Assembly: GCF_024055595.1 (NCBI RefSeq)
Contig: NZ_JAMXOF010000001.1
Location: 372,001 to 436,000, forward strand
DNA length: 64,000 nucleotides
Direction: 5' to 3'
Origin: Mucilaginibacter aurantiaciroseus
GTDB taxonomy: Bacteria; Bacteroidota; Bacteroidia; Sphingobacteriales; Sphingobacteriaceae
The first letter of the stretch is position 1. The number at the start of each line of letters is the position of its first letter. Below are positions 26,600-34,914 of this stretch, piece after piece. The notes under the pieces were generated by a model. That model saw only the letters and a program-made list of their open reading frames with translations, searched no databases and was not told the origin of the DNA. The position numbers and the translations under genes are program-made.

Positions 26600-26629
26600 C
26601 AAATATAATAAAGCAATTGTGATAACAAA
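26600..26629 (-). promoter_or_regulatory. Promoter of the M42 peptidase gene
   Basis: On the minus strand TTTG (26626-26629) is followed after 18 bases by TATATTTG (26600-26607), both exact matches to the Bacteroidota primary promoter. The element lies 41 bases before the ATG, leaving a short leader. Confidence 0.7.
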
Positions 26630-26778
26630 GAAATGTCTTTTAAACAGTTATAAAGCTTGTTTATTATTTAACATTCACTTTATACTATAACCGCACCTTT
26701 GCAGCGTAATAAAAGATCAGTTAATTAGTTAAAGTCACAAGAGGTCAGTTTGCGCAAGGCGAGCTGACTTTTCTTATT

Positions 26779-27189
26779 TTATACAAGGCTTTTATCCATG
26801 CGGATATAGTCCACGCCGTTCTTATGAAACTCATCGCCAATCTTTTTATATCCTAACTTCTCATAAAACCCCGTGGCCGATAACCTTGCGTTGCACCAAA
26901 GTTTTGTACCATGCTCGCGCTCTACAAAAGCCGTTATGTAAGCTATAATTTGTGTGCCAATGCCTTTTCCCTGTCCATCAGCAATCACTGCCAGTTTACG
27001 GAACTGCCAGTCATCGGCATGCTTAAATAGAGACACCACGCCCATCAATTTATTATCCTCAAACGCCCCAAAATGGTAACCGTGGTTATCCTCTTCCATT
27101 TCCATGTTGTGCATATACTCGCCGGGGTTCAGCACATCCCTGCGCAGGCGCCAGGTTAGGTGAGGGGTTATTTGTTCGATGGAAAGCAT
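26779..27189 (-). CDS. GNAT family N-acetyltransferase
   Basis: A 136-residue acetyltransferase of the GNAT fold. The acetyl-CoA pyrophosphate loop is DGQGKGIGTQI, preceded by strand 4 (FRKLAVI), and the C-terminal part GFYEKLGYKKIGDEF is the usual motif B. The substrate cannot be predicted; small stand-alone proteins of this type often act on amino groups of metabolites. The gene is divergent from the DUF5343 gene. Confidence 0.88.
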   Translation of the reverse strand: MLSIEQITPHLTWRLRRDVLNPGEYMHNMEMEEDNHGYHFGAFEDNKLMGVVSLFKHADDWQFRKLAVIADGQGKGIGTQIIAYITAFVEREHGTKLWCNARLSATGFYEKLGYKKIGDEFHKNGVDYIRMDKSLV

Positions 27190-27255
27190 GAGAAATTTTA
27201 TATTAAATATGGAAAAATAAGACGATATTTATTGAAACCAACCAAATCTCAATCA

Positions 27256-27870
27256 ATGACAGACACCTACCCTTACATGGTTTCCAATAATAAAATGGGG
27301 CCAATCTTTGAAAAAATTAAAACAGCAGGGCGACCACTCAAATTTACAAATGAGTTTTTAAAAACCATTGGATTTACGAGCTCAAATGATCGAGCTATTA
27401 TTCCCCTACTTAGACGTCTTGGCTTTATAACGGATGACGGAACACCTACAGCATCCTATGATAAATTAAAAGACAGTACTCAAAATAAACATGTGATAGC
27501 AGAAAGAATGAAAGACTTGTATTCGGATCTGTATACTGTCAATGAAAACATTCATTCTGCTTCTGACGAAGAAATAAAGGGCGCCATATCAAGAATAACA
27601 GGAAAAGACGCAAAACTTGTAAATTATTATTTTGCCACATTCAAAGCACTTGCATCATTAGCAAAATTTGACGGTGCACCTGTTGTCAAAAAAGAAAAAG
27701 AAAAACAGGAACAGCCAATTGAACAAAGCGCATTTAACCCTGGAGTGGACAGTCAAGTAAAGCCTAAGACAGACTTTCATTATAACATTCAAATTCATCT
27801 TCCAGCAACTACTGACATTTCTGTTTATAATGCGATTTTTAAGAGCCTCAAAGACAATCTTATAATTTGA
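27256..27870 (+). CDS. DUF5343 family protein
   Basis: A 204-residue protein from the ATG at 27256 (MTDTYPYMVSNNKMGPIFEK region). The upstream in-frame extension of 32 residues overlaps the promoter of the divergent GNAT gene and is discarded. The first 150 residues match the DUF5343 layout: a winged-helix-like segment with FTNEFLKTIGFTSSNDRAII, then PLLRRLGFITDDGTPT, and a second helical half with ISRITGKDAKLVNYYFATFKAL. A charged linker (KKEKEKQEQ) leads to a C-terminal beta piece (YNIQIHLPATTDISVYNAIF). It is one base away from the HEPN gene, so the two form an operon. The region is more AT-rich than neighbours. Family function is unknown. Confidence 0.78.
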   Translation: MTDTYPYMVSNNKMGPIFEKIKTAGRPLKFTNEFLKTIGFTSSNDRAIIPLLRRLGFITDDGTPTASYDKLKDSTQNKHVIAERMKDLYSDLYTVNENIHSASDEEIKGAISRITGKDAKLVNYYFATFKALASLAKFDGAPVVKKEKEKQEQPIEQSAFNPGVDSQVKPKTDFHYNIQIHLPATTDISVYNAIFKSLKDNLII

Positions 27871-27871
27871 A

Positions 27872-28450
27872 ATGAGTGAAAGTATTAAAAAATTGAAGCA
27901 ATTTGTTTTCAATGGAATCCTTACAGAAGATAGTTTGATTTCACTCGAAAAAGAAGGCATAGCCATCCGTAAAGGAAGTGATATACAACCTATAGCGAGA
28001 ATCGAAGAATCGGATTTTAGTCCTCGCATTATTCATAATGCAGGCAGAATGGCCTCTATATACATAGTTTTTTTCTGTTTAGAAAATGCTGTGAGAGAAT
28101 TGATCTCTGCTCGCTTATCAGAAAGAAAAGGCATTGATTGGTGGAACAGTGTGCCTGATCGTATCAAAAAAAATGTTGAAAATTTACTTAAAGAAGAAGA
28201 GAAATACCGGTATCATGCACAGCGTTCAACTTCTAACATCGGCTACACAATGTTTGGCAATTTAGGTCAAATTATAACTGCCAATTGGGAAGAGTTCTCA
28301 GATTTGATACCCAATCAACAATGGTTAGTTTCAAGATTTGAAGATTTAGAAAAATCAAGAAATATTATAATGCATACGGGTCTACTGCCCGAAATCGAGA
28401 TTGAAAGAATTGAAAGTATAACAAGAGATTGGTTAAGACAAGTAGGATAA
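27872..28450 (+). CDS. Swt1-type HEPN domain protein
   Basis: A 192-residue protein. The C-terminal 140 residues form an all-helical HEPN-like domain with the diagnostic RNIIMH motif (R163 to H168), i.e. R-x4-H with the preferred N after R, which is the RNase active site of catalytic HEPN proteins. An earlier conserved piece, FCLENAVRELI (68-78), supplies the acidic residue often paired with it. The N-terminal 50 residues are a separate small domain. HEPN RNases act in toxin-antitoxin and phage defence systems and in RNA processing. The start codon is one base after the DUF5343 stop. The stop codon lies inside a strong hairpin. Confidence 0.75.
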   Translation: MSESIKKLKQFVFNGILTEDSLISLEKEGIAIRKGSDIQPIARIEESDFSPRIIHNAGRMASIYIVFFCLENAVRELISARLSERKGIDWWNSVPDRIKKNVENLLKEEEKYRYHAQRSTSNIGYTMFGNLGQIITANWEEFSDLIPNQQWLVSRFEDLEKSRNIIMHTGLLPEIEIERIESITRDWLRQVG

Positions 28451-28474
28451 AAGCGATTATCGCTTTTATCCTAC
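28442..28474. terminator. Bidirectional terminator shared by two convergent genes
   Basis: GTAGGATAAAAGCGA (28442-28456) and its exact complement (28460-28474) form a 15-bp perfect stem with a 3-base loop. The stem contains the TAA of the HEPN gene (28448-28450) and the complement of the TAG of the carboxylase gene (28471-28473). The arms are AT-rich at mid-stem but lack a long T run outside. Confidence 0.7.
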
Positions 28475-30012
28475 AACGGAATATTCCCATGCTTTTTTTT
28501 AGGGTTGTTCACCACTTTATTCTCCAGCATTTTAAAGGCGTGAATTAATTTAACGCGGGTTTCTGCCGGGGCTATAACCTCGTCTATAAAGCCACGCTCT
28601 GCCGCACGGTAGGGGTTGGCGAAGATGGTTGCGTACTGCTCTTCCTTTTCGCGCCATTTGGCTTCAGGGTCTTCTGCGGATGTTATTTCGCGTTTAAAGA
28701 TGATCTCGGCGGCACCTTTTGCACCCATTACGGCTATCTCGGCACTTGGCCATGCGTAGTTCATATCGGCACCAATGTGTTTGGAGTTCATTACATCGTA
28801 CGCGCCACCGTAAGCCTTACGCGTAATAACCGTAATACGCGGTACGGTAGCCTCGCAGAAAGCATAAAGTAGTTTTGCACCGTTAGTAATAATGGCATTC
28901 CACTCCTGGTCGGTGCCCGGTAAAAAGCCCGGTACATCTTCAAATACCAACAGTGGTATGTTAAAACTATCGCAAAAGCGCACAAAACGCGCGCCTTTAG
29001 TTGATGAATTAATATCCAGTACCCCAGCCAAAAACGCGGGCTGATTGGCAACTATCCCAATACTGCGGCCTGCTAACCGGGCAAAGCCTACTACAAGGTT
29101 CTCGGCAAAATCTTTATGAACCTCCAGGAACGAGCCGCCATCTATCACCTGTTCAATAACCTCGCGGATATCGTAGGGCTGCGAGATATTCTCAGGTAAT
29201 ATATCTGTTAATGCGGGGCGTTCCTCGTTCTTCACCTCGTAAGGCAGGGCAGGTGCACGGTCCTCGCAGTTTTGCGGCATGTAGCTCAGAAGTTTTTTTA
29301 CGTGATTGATAGCGTCTATCTCGTTAGCACAGGCAAAATGCGTAACCCCGCTTTTGGTTGCATGCGTATTGGCGCCGCCCAATTCCTCGGATGTTACTAC
29401 CTCGTGGGTTACCGTTTTTACTACGTTGGGGCCGGTCACAAACATGTAGCTGGTATGCTCTACCATTAAAATAAAATCGGTAATGGCAGGTGAATAAACC
29501 GCGCCACCCGCACAGGGGCCCATAATGGCCGAGATTTGCGGAACAACGCCGCTGGCCATGGTGTTTTTGTAAAATATATCGGCGTAGCCACCAAGTGAAA
29601 CTACACCTTCCTGGATACGTGCACCGCCGGAATCATTAAGGCCAACTATGGGAGCTCCATTCTTCATGGCAAGGTCCATTATTTTAATGATCTTTTCGGC
29701 ATGGGTTTCTGACAGCGAGCCACCAAAAACGGTAAAATCCTGCGAGAAAACATAGATCAAACGGCCATTTACAGTACCATAACCGGTAACCACACCATCG
29801 CCGGGATACTTTTCTTTCTCCATCCCAAAATCGGTGCTGCGGTGCAACACCAGCATCCCTATCTCTTGAAACGAACCCTCATCCAGCAGAAAATGCAACC
29901 TTTCGCGTGCCGTTAATTTCCCTTTTTTGTGCTGACTTTCAATACGTGCAGCGCCTCCACCTTCAAGCGCTTGGTCGCGCTTTTTTTGTAAAATCTCCAG
30001 CTTTTTGTTCAC
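28471..30012 (-). CDS. Acyl-CoA carboxylase carboxyltransferase (beta) subunit
   Basis: A 513-residue carboxyltransferase of the propionyl-CoA/methylmalonyl-CoA type, which moves CO2 between biotin and an acyl-CoA. Two crotonase-like halves are visible: the N-half with the acyl-CoA oxyanion region GGARIQEGV and [12 protein letters not shown], and the C-half with [15 protein letters not shown] and [13 protein letters not shown]. The start [16 protein letters not shown] segment is standard. Length is normal (about 510-520). No biotin carboxylase, biotin carrier or epimerase gene lies nearby, so the rest of the complex is encoded elsewhere. Confidence 0.92.
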   Translation of the reverse strand: MNKKLEILQKKRDQALEGGGAARIESQHKKGKLTARERLHFLLDEGSFQEIGMLVLHRSTDFGMEKEKYPGDGVVTGYGTVNGRLIYVFSQDFTVFGGSLSETHAEKIIKIMDLAMKNGAPIVGLNDSGGARIQEGVVSLGGYADIFYKNTMASGVVPQISAIMGPCAGGAVYSPAITDFILMVEHTSYMFVTGPNVVKTVTHEVVTSEELGGANTHATKSGVTHFACANEIDAINHVKKLLSYMPQNCEDRAPALPYEVKNEERPALTDILPENISQPYDIREVIEQVIDGGSFLEVHKDFAENLVVGFARLAGRSIGIVANQPAFLAGVLDINSSTKGARFVRFCDSFNIPLLVFEDVPGFLPGTDQEWNAIITNGAKLLYAFCEATVPRITVITRKAYGGAYDVMNSKHIGADMNYAWPSAEIAVMGAKGAAEIIFKREITSAEDPEAKWREKEEQYATIFANPYRAAERGFIDEVIAPAETRVKLIHAFKMLENKVVNNPKKKHGNIPL

Positions 30013-30039
30013 GATGTGGTTTATTGGTAAAGCGATAAA

Positions 30040-30189
30040 ATTAGTAATTATATTGCTAATAATTTAGCCTCACCCCGCCACCCCCTGGAGAAATGGTTTA
30101 AAAAAGGGCAAAGTTTAAGTCCTCTCCTTTGAAGAGAAATATTACATGAGGGCTTCGCCGTTTAGGTGAGGCTATTAGTAATTATATTG
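30040..30189. repeat. MITE-like element with 16-bp flanking direct repeats
   Basis: The 16-mer ATTAGTAATTATATTG occurs at 30040-30055 and again at 30174-30189. Between them, TAGCCTCACC (30065-30074) and GGTGAGGCTA (30165-30174) form an exact inverted pair. The inside holds a further weak stem (CCTCTCCTTTGAAGAG). No coding potential is seen. The layout is that of a small non-autonomous inverted-repeat element, or of a dispersed hairpin repeat; a similar GC-rich block lies at 54052-54212. Confidence 0.5.
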
Positions 30190-30239
30190 TAAGATTAGCT
30201 TTAAACGGCACAATGATACTTTCCATTTCCAAAAAACGT

Positions 30240-30247
30240 TATATTTG
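30240..30247 (+). promoter_or_regulatory. Candidate -7 element before the small exported protein
   Basis: TATATTTG matches TAnnTTTG exactly and ends six bases before the ATG at 30254, so the message would be close to leaderless. A clear TTTG at -33 is not present. Confidence 0.45.
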
Positions 30248-30253
30248 CTACGC

Positions 30254-30586
30254 ATGAAAAACAGAATTTTCAAAAATTCAATTGCAGTATTGTTTATGGG
30301 CATCTTTATTATGAAGATGGCTATATCTGTTGCGCCTGTTTTTTTATGTATGGATAACAAAGCCGTTCGCGCGGTGATTATGCAACTGGAGCATGAATCA
30401 AAAAATGAAAAGGAAGACCCTGATAAGGATGCCTTTAAAGACAAAAAGTTTTTTGATGAAAATGTAAATCACCTTATAGTTTACAGGCCAATTGTTGTCG
30501 AGACCAACATCCTGCACAACCAGGAGCGCTCCCTTTACAAGCAGGTATATCATCCTATTGTACCAACACCTCCTCCCAACGTTTAA
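30254..30586 (+). CDS. Small exported or membrane-anchored protein, function unknown
   Basis: A 110-residue protein from the ATG at 30254; the TTG nine bases earlier overlaps the promoter. The N-terminus is basic (KNRIFKNS) and followed by a hydrophobic stretch (IAVLFMGIFIMKMAISVAPVFLC, about 10-32) that could be a signal peptide or an anchor. The remainder is highly charged (HESKNEKEDPDKDAFKDKKF) and ends VPTPPPNV. I do not recognise the family. It is upstream of the SulP transporter on the same strand, 151 bases away, so a link to anion uptake is possible but not shown. Confidence 0.6.
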   Translation: MKNRIFKNSIAVLFMGIFIMKMAISVAPVFLCMDNKAVRAVIMQLEHESKNEKEDPDKDAFKDKKFFDENVNHLIVYRPIVVETNILHNQERSLYKQVYHPIVPTPPPNV

Positions 30587-30737
30587 TTAAAATTTGCCGG
30601 ATATTTTGGTATCCGGTGATCAATCGCATACCGCTGTTTTTTATAACAGCCGGAAAAAAACTATGCATTGTTTACAATCCTGCTTTTGCGTTGTTAAACA
30701 TGTTGTTTACTGAAATCTCATTATAAAATTATTGTTT

Positions 30738-32360
30738 ATGCAAATCAAGCAAGGCGGCGTTCCCGCCGGCGGCCTTAACCTGAAAAAGTATTTCTTAGCT
30801 AAAAATTTAAAAAAGGACCTGCCCGCGGGCTTAGTTGTATTCCTGGTAGCCCTACCCTTATGTTTGGGTATCGCGCTGGCGTCCGGCGCGCCGTTATTCT
30901 CGGGCCTGTTGGCGGGTATCATTGGCGGTATTGTTGTTGGTACGCTTAGCGGCTCGCAGTTAAGCGTGGCCGGGCCTGCTGCAGGTTTAACGGTTATTGT
31001 TTTAAATTCTATAGCTTCCCTGGGTTCGTTCGAGGTATTTTTGCTTGCGTTGGTGCTTGCCGGTGCTATGCAGATCATTTTCGGATTGGTGAAAGCGGGT
31101 ACTGTAGCTAACTACTTCCCATCATCGGTTATAGAGGGGATGCTTGCCGCGATAGGGATCATCCTCATCATGAAACAGTTTCCGCATGCCGTAGGCTTCG
31201 ACAGGGATTTTGAGGGTGACGAGGGCTTTAGCCAAACCGATCAGAACAATACTTTTTCGGGTATCTTTAGCGCTTTGCATAAGATAAACTACGGCGCGGT
31301 TATTATAAGTGTTGTATCGTTATTGCTTATGATTTACTGGCCTAAAGTTAAAAAGCTTATCATGATACCCGCACCGTTAGTGGTTGTAATTGTGGGCGTG
31401 GCATTATCTGCACTGTTTGCAGGCACAGGCCTTGCGCTTTTGGATAAGCAATTTGTACAGATCCCTTTAGTAAACAGCACGGGCGAGTTTTTCGGCCTGT
31501 TTAAATTACCAAATTTTAGCGGGATAGGCAATAAAGCGGTTTGGATAACAGCGGTTACCATAGCTATTGTAGCCAGTTTAGAAACCCTGTTAAGCCTGGA
31601 AGCGGTTGATAAAATTGACCCTATCAAAAGGATATCGCCAACAAACCGCGAATTGGTTGCCCAGGGGGCGGGCAACTTAGTGAGCGGGCTGCTGGGTGGT
31701 TTACCTATGACGGCCGTTATCGTACGTTCATCAGCAAATGTTGGCGCGGGTGCCCGTACAAAAATGAGCGCTATATTTCATGGGTTTTTATTGCTTACCT
31801 GTTTGCTTGCCATACCATCGTTGCTGAATAAGATCCCGCTATCTTGTTTGGCGGCCATCCTGTTAACGGTTGGTTATAAGCTGGCAAGGATTGGCCTGTT
31901 TAAACACATGTGGCATAAGGGGCTTGATCAGTTTATCCCATTTGTGATAACGATAGTAGCCGTTGTATTTACCGATTTGTTAATAGGCGTAGGTATTGGT
32001 ATGATGGTAGGCATATTCTACATTTTACGCACCAACATGCGTAATCCATACTTCTACACCATATCGCCGAACGGCGAAAAAAACACCATCCGAATAAAAT
32101 TGGCCGAGGAGGTTTCGTTCCTGAACAAAGCCGCCATCCAGATAACTCTTACCAGCCTGCCAAAAGGCAGTGATGTGGTTATTGATGGCTCAAACTCGCG
32201 CTATATCGATCCGGATGTATTGGAAATTATTAATAACTACAAGCACAATGCCTACACCAAAGGTATAATTGTGCAGTTGAAAGAGATAAAGGAAAGGTAT
32301 GAAGTGCCGCCTTTAAAAGATTTAATATATAATCCAACACCACCTAACCCTCCAATGTAG
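30738..32360 (+). CDS. SulP family anion transporter, probable bicarbonate transporter
   Basis: A 540-residue transporter from the ATG at 30738. The SulP signature region is present early: KDLPAGLVVFLVALPLCLGIALASGAP is cut here as DLPAGLVVFLVALPL plus CLGIALASGAP, then GPAAGLTVIVL. About 11 to 13 hydrophobic helices follow (to about residue 440), then a C-terminal STAS-like domain (about 445-530, with PKGSDVVIDGSNSRYIDPDVLEI in which the DGS/YID positions match STAS). The family exchanges sulfate, bicarbonate or other anions. Two carbonic anhydrase genes follow directly on the same strand, which strongly suggests bicarbonate (BicA-like) transport; the substrate remains an inference. Confidence 0.88.
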   Translation: MQIKQGGVPAGGLNLKKYFLAKNLKKDLPAGLVVFLVALPLCLGIALASGAPLFSGLLAGIIGGIVVGTLSGSQLSVAGPAAGLTVIVLNSIASLGSFEVFLLALVLAGAMQIIFGLVKAGTVANYFPSSVIEGMLAAIGIILIMKQFPHAVGFDRDFEGDEGFSQTDQNNTFSGIFSALHKINYGAVIISVVSLLLMIYWPKVKKLIMIPAPLVVVIVGVALSALFAGTGLALLDKQFVQIPLVNSTGEFFGLFKLPNFSGIGNKAVWITAVTIAIVASLETLLSLEAVDKIDPIKRISPTNRELVAQGAGNLVSGLLGGLPMTAVIVRSSANVGAGARTKMSAIFHGFLLLTCLLAIPSLLNKIPLSCLAAILLTVGYKLARIGLFKHMWHKGLDQFIPFVITIVAVVFTDLLIGVGIGMMVGIFYILRTNMRNPYFYTISPNGEKNTIRIKLAEEVSFLNKAAIQITLTSLPKGSDVVIDGSNSRYIDPDVLEIINNYKHNAYTKGIIVQLKEIKERYEVPPLKDLIYNPTPPNPPM

Positions 32361-32436
32361 ATAGGGCTTAATTATCCCCTTTGGGGGGTATTTAAAGGGG
32401 CTAATTTGTTTAAAATCATTTAATTAAAAAACTACC

Positions 32437-33159
32437 ATGAACAGTACAGAAAATAAAAACAAAAAAAACGGTATTGATACCAATTGCATAAAACTGGCGC
32501 AAAGTGCCGGTTACAATAAATTGAAAACCAATAACAGCGAATGGGCAGCCAAACGCACTGCCGAAGATCCTGAATACTTTAAACGCCTGGCAGAAGGACA
32601 GCAGCCCGAGGTATTGTGGATAGGCTGCTCGGACAGCCGCGTGCCTGCAAATGAAGTTACCGGTACACAACCGGGAGAGGTGTTTGTGCACCGTAATATT
32701 GCCAACGTATGCGTACACTCGGATATGAACATGCTTAGCGTACTGGATTATGCCGTGAACGTACTTAAGGTAAAACATGTAATTATTGCCGGCCACTATG
32801 GTTGCGGTGGTGTTGCAGCGGCTTTAACCAACAAGCAGTTTGGTATTATAGACAATTGGTTACGCCACATTAAAGATGTTTACCGTTTACACGCCAACGA
32901 GCTTGACCGTATTACCGATGATAAAGCCAAAGTGAACCGCCTGGTTGAGCTTAACGTTACCGAGCAGGTGTACAACATCTGTAAAACATCTATCATACAA
33001 AACGCCTGGATGGAACGCAACGATCTTGAAGTACACGGTTGGGTGGTTGACATCAGCACCGGTTTAATTAAAGACCTTGGTGTGAGTAGCAGCAGCCCGC
33101 ATAACCTGGGTTACGTATACGAGTTTGACAGCAGTTTAGACGCGATAGCCGCGCATTAA
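32437..33159 (+). CDS. Beta-class carbonic anhydrase (copy 1)
   Basis: A 240-residue zinc enzyme that interconverts CO2 and bicarbonate. Zinc ligands and the dyad are clear: C64 and D66-R68 in GCSDSRVPANE, H120 and C123 in AGHYGCGGV. It differs from copy 2 by an N-terminal extension (NKNKKNGIDTNCIKLAQSAG) of about 12 residues. It is 76 bases downstream of the SulP gene and followed by a strong terminator, so SulP and this copy may form one unit. Confidence 0.95.
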   Translation: MNSTENKNKKNGIDTNCIKLAQSAGYNKLKTNNSEWAAKRTAEDPEYFKRLAEGQQPEVLWIGCSDSRVPANEVTGTQPGEVFVHRNIANVCVHSDMNMLSVLDYAVNVLKVKHVIIAGHYGCGGVAAALTNKQFGIIDNWLRHIKDVYRLHANELDRITDDKAKVNRLVELNVTEQVYNICKTSIIQNAWMERNDLEVHGWVVDISTGLIKDLGVSSSSPHNLGYVYEFDSSLDAIAAH

Positions 33160-33187
33160 TAAGCCTTATATCTATTTATATATTTGC

Positions 33188-33216
33188 ACCCGGTTGTGTA
33201 ATACAACCGGGTTTTT
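33188..33216 (+). terminator. Intrinsic terminator after carbonic anhydrase copy 1
   Basis: ACCCGGTTGT (33188-33197) pairs with ACAACCGGGT (33203-33212) around a 5-base loop, followed by a T run (33212-33216). It lies 28 bases after the stop codon. Confidence 0.9.
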
Positions 33217-33259
33217 GTTAATATGTAGAACAGGATATTATTATGTATATTTAGAAGAT

Positions 33260-34012
33260 ATGTTAAGACAACCACAGGAAAAACGTACATTAAATCAAAA
33301 CCTGATGCTGGCGTCATCGTCCGCTTTTGTGGCAGGCATAACCGACGTGGTGGGGCTGCTGGCTTTTCTGGCGTTTACTTCAAACGTTACAGGGCATGTG
33401 GCAAATCTGGCTAAAAATATCCTACAGCAGAATCTTAACGACATCATCATATTTGTATTATGGCTGCTTATGTTTATGATTGGATCCTTCACATCAAACT
33501 TTATTGTACAATCTTTAAAACACAAAAGCTCTTACAGGGCGCATTCGGTACCTATTATCCTGGAAATTATTGTGCTGCTTTTTGTTGCAATTTACGGGCA
33601 TAAATTTTACCAGGAAACCGAAATTGAGCGTAAAATTGTAATCGGTTCGCTACTATTCGCTATGGGCTTACAGAATGGGCTGGTATCAAACATATCGGGC
33701 GGCTTGATCAAATCTACCCACCTTACCGGTTTGTTTACTGACCTGGGTAGCGAACTGGCCGACTGGCTGCACCCTAAAACCAAAGAAAGCCAAATTGTAA
33801 AGAATAAGATCTACGTGCGTTTAACTGTGCTTACTTTTTTTATTTTTGGAGGGCTGGTAGGCGGTTACTTTTTTAACATATACGAGTTTAAGGTGTTTTA
33901 CTTTGTACCTGTTATATTACTTACCATATTGTATTATGATATGTTACCTGTGTTTTTCCATAAGGTTTACCAGGTAATTTATCCAACCAAAACAAAAATC
34001 ACAAAGAATTAA
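33260..34012 (+). CDS. DUF1275 (YoaK) family membrane protein
   Basis: A 250-residue membrane protein from the ATG at 33260; the longer frame starting at 33194 overlaps the terminator and is discarded. It has six to seven hydrophobic helices. The family-typical motifs are AFVAGITDVVGLLAF, TSNVTGHVANL and FAMGLQNGLVSNISGG, the last of which continues into IKSTHLTGLFTDLG. The function of DUF1275 proteins is unknown. Its position between two carbonic anhydrase genes suggests a part in inorganic-carbon or pH handling, which is an inference only. Confidence 0.87.
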   Translation: MLRQPQEKRTLNQNLMLASSSAFVAGITDVVGLLAFLAFTSNVTGHVANLAKNILQQNLNDIIIFVLWLLMFMIGSFTSNFIVQSLKHKSSYRAHSVPIILEIIVLLFVAIYGHKFYQETEIERKIVIGSLLFAMGLQNGLVSNISGGLIKSTHLTGLFTDLGSELADWLHPKTKESQIVKNKIYVRLTVLTFFIFGGLVGGYFFNIYEFKVFYFVPVILLTILYYDMLPVFFHKVYQVIYPTKTKITKN

Positions 34013-34034
34013 AAATTTATAAAAAACAGATGCT

Positions 34035-34700
34035 ATGTGTGCTACAAAATTAATTCACGACACCAGCCATATCACTTACGAAAGTCTGCTGGATGGCAAC
34101 CGCCAGTTTGTTGAAGATTCTTTAAAAGAAGATCCTCAGTATTTTGAAAAACTGGCTAACGGCCAAAAGCCACCTGTTTTATGGATCGGTTGCGCCGATA
34201 GCCGCGTACCTGCCAACCAGATCACCAATACCAACCCGGGCGAGATATTCGTGCACCGTAACATTGCCAACATGGTGATCCATACGGATATGAATATGCT
34301 GAGCGTGCTGGATTATGCCGTAAATGTATTGCAGGTAAAGCACGTGATAGTAACCGGCCATTACGGCTGCGGTGGCGTGCTGGCAAGTATGACCAACAAA
34401 CAATTTGGACTGATTGATAACTGGCTGCGCCACATTAAAGATGTTTACCGCGTACATGCCAAAGAGCTGGATGCCATTGCCGATGAAACCAAACGTGGCG
34501 ACCGCCTGGTGGAACTGAACGTGGTAGAGAACGTAAGCAACCTTTGCAAAACATCTATTGTGCAAAATGCCTGGGCAAACGGCCAGGAAATAAATGTACA
34601 CGGTTGGGTTTACAGCCTTGCAACCGGCGTTATCACGGATATGCAGGTTAGCACCAGCAACAACTTAAAAATGGCTGAGGTGTTTAGGTTTGCAAAATAG
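34035..34700 (+). CDS. Beta-class carbonic anhydrase (copy 2)
   Basis: A 221-residue paralogue of copy 1. Zinc-site residues are C53 and D55-R57 (GCADSRVPANQ) and H109, C112 (TGHYGCGGV). The central part is nearly identical to copy 1 (TNKQFGLIDNWLRHIKDVYR against TNKQFGIIDNWLRHIKDVYR), so the pair arose by a duplication that is old enough for the ends to differ. It begins 22 bases after the DUF1275 gene, probably co-transcribed with it. Confidence 0.95.
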   Translation: MCATKLIHDTSHITYESLLDGNRQFVEDSLKEDPQYFEKLANGQKPPVLWIGCADSRVPANQITNTNPGEIFVHRNIANMVIHTDMNMLSVLDYAVNVLQVKHVIVTGHYGCGGVLASMTNKQFGLIDNWLRHIKDVYRVHAKELDAIADETKRGDRLVELNVVENVSNLCKTSIVQNAWANGQEINVHGWVYSLATGVITDMQVSTSNNLKMAEVFRFAK

Positions 34701-34754
34701 GCGGATAGAATCAAGATTTTTAGAGCCGGGAATTAAGAAAAGATTAAATTTTTT

Positions 34755-34849
34755 CATCCGGTGAGCGATAGCAAAGGATCTGTTCTACTACATGCATGTT
34801 TGTTTGTACAGTTCGTTATTAGCTTCTTCGCTATCGCTTGGAATGACAA
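34755..34849. repeat. REP-like intergenic repeat
   Basis: AGCGATAGC (34764-34772) and GCTATCGCT (34830-34838) form a perfect 9-bp inverted pair. The right end, GCTATCGCT followed by GGAATGAC-like sequence, matches the right end of the block at 4301-4384. It lies between convergent genes. Confidence 0.5.
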
Positions 34850-34858
34850 ATAACATAA

Positions 34859-34893
34859 AAAAGGCGAAGGGTTCTTAAAACCTTTCGCCTTTT
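34859..34893. terminator. Bidirectional terminator between carbonic anhydrase copy 2 and pruA
   Basis: A 15-bp stem with one G-T wobble (AAAAGGCGAAGGGTT at 34859-34873 and AACCTTTCGCCTTTT at 34879-34893), 5-base loop, A run on the left and T run on the right. It serves the convergent genes on both sides. Confidence 0.85.
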
Positions 34894-34914
34894 AGATTTT
34901 ACCTTTCGCCTAAA

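Noticed and set aside
27658..28029. Minus-strand frame of 123 codons over the DUF5343/HEPN pair
   Set aside because: Overlaps two genes with good domain evidence; phenylalanine run is the complement of the lysine-rich linker.
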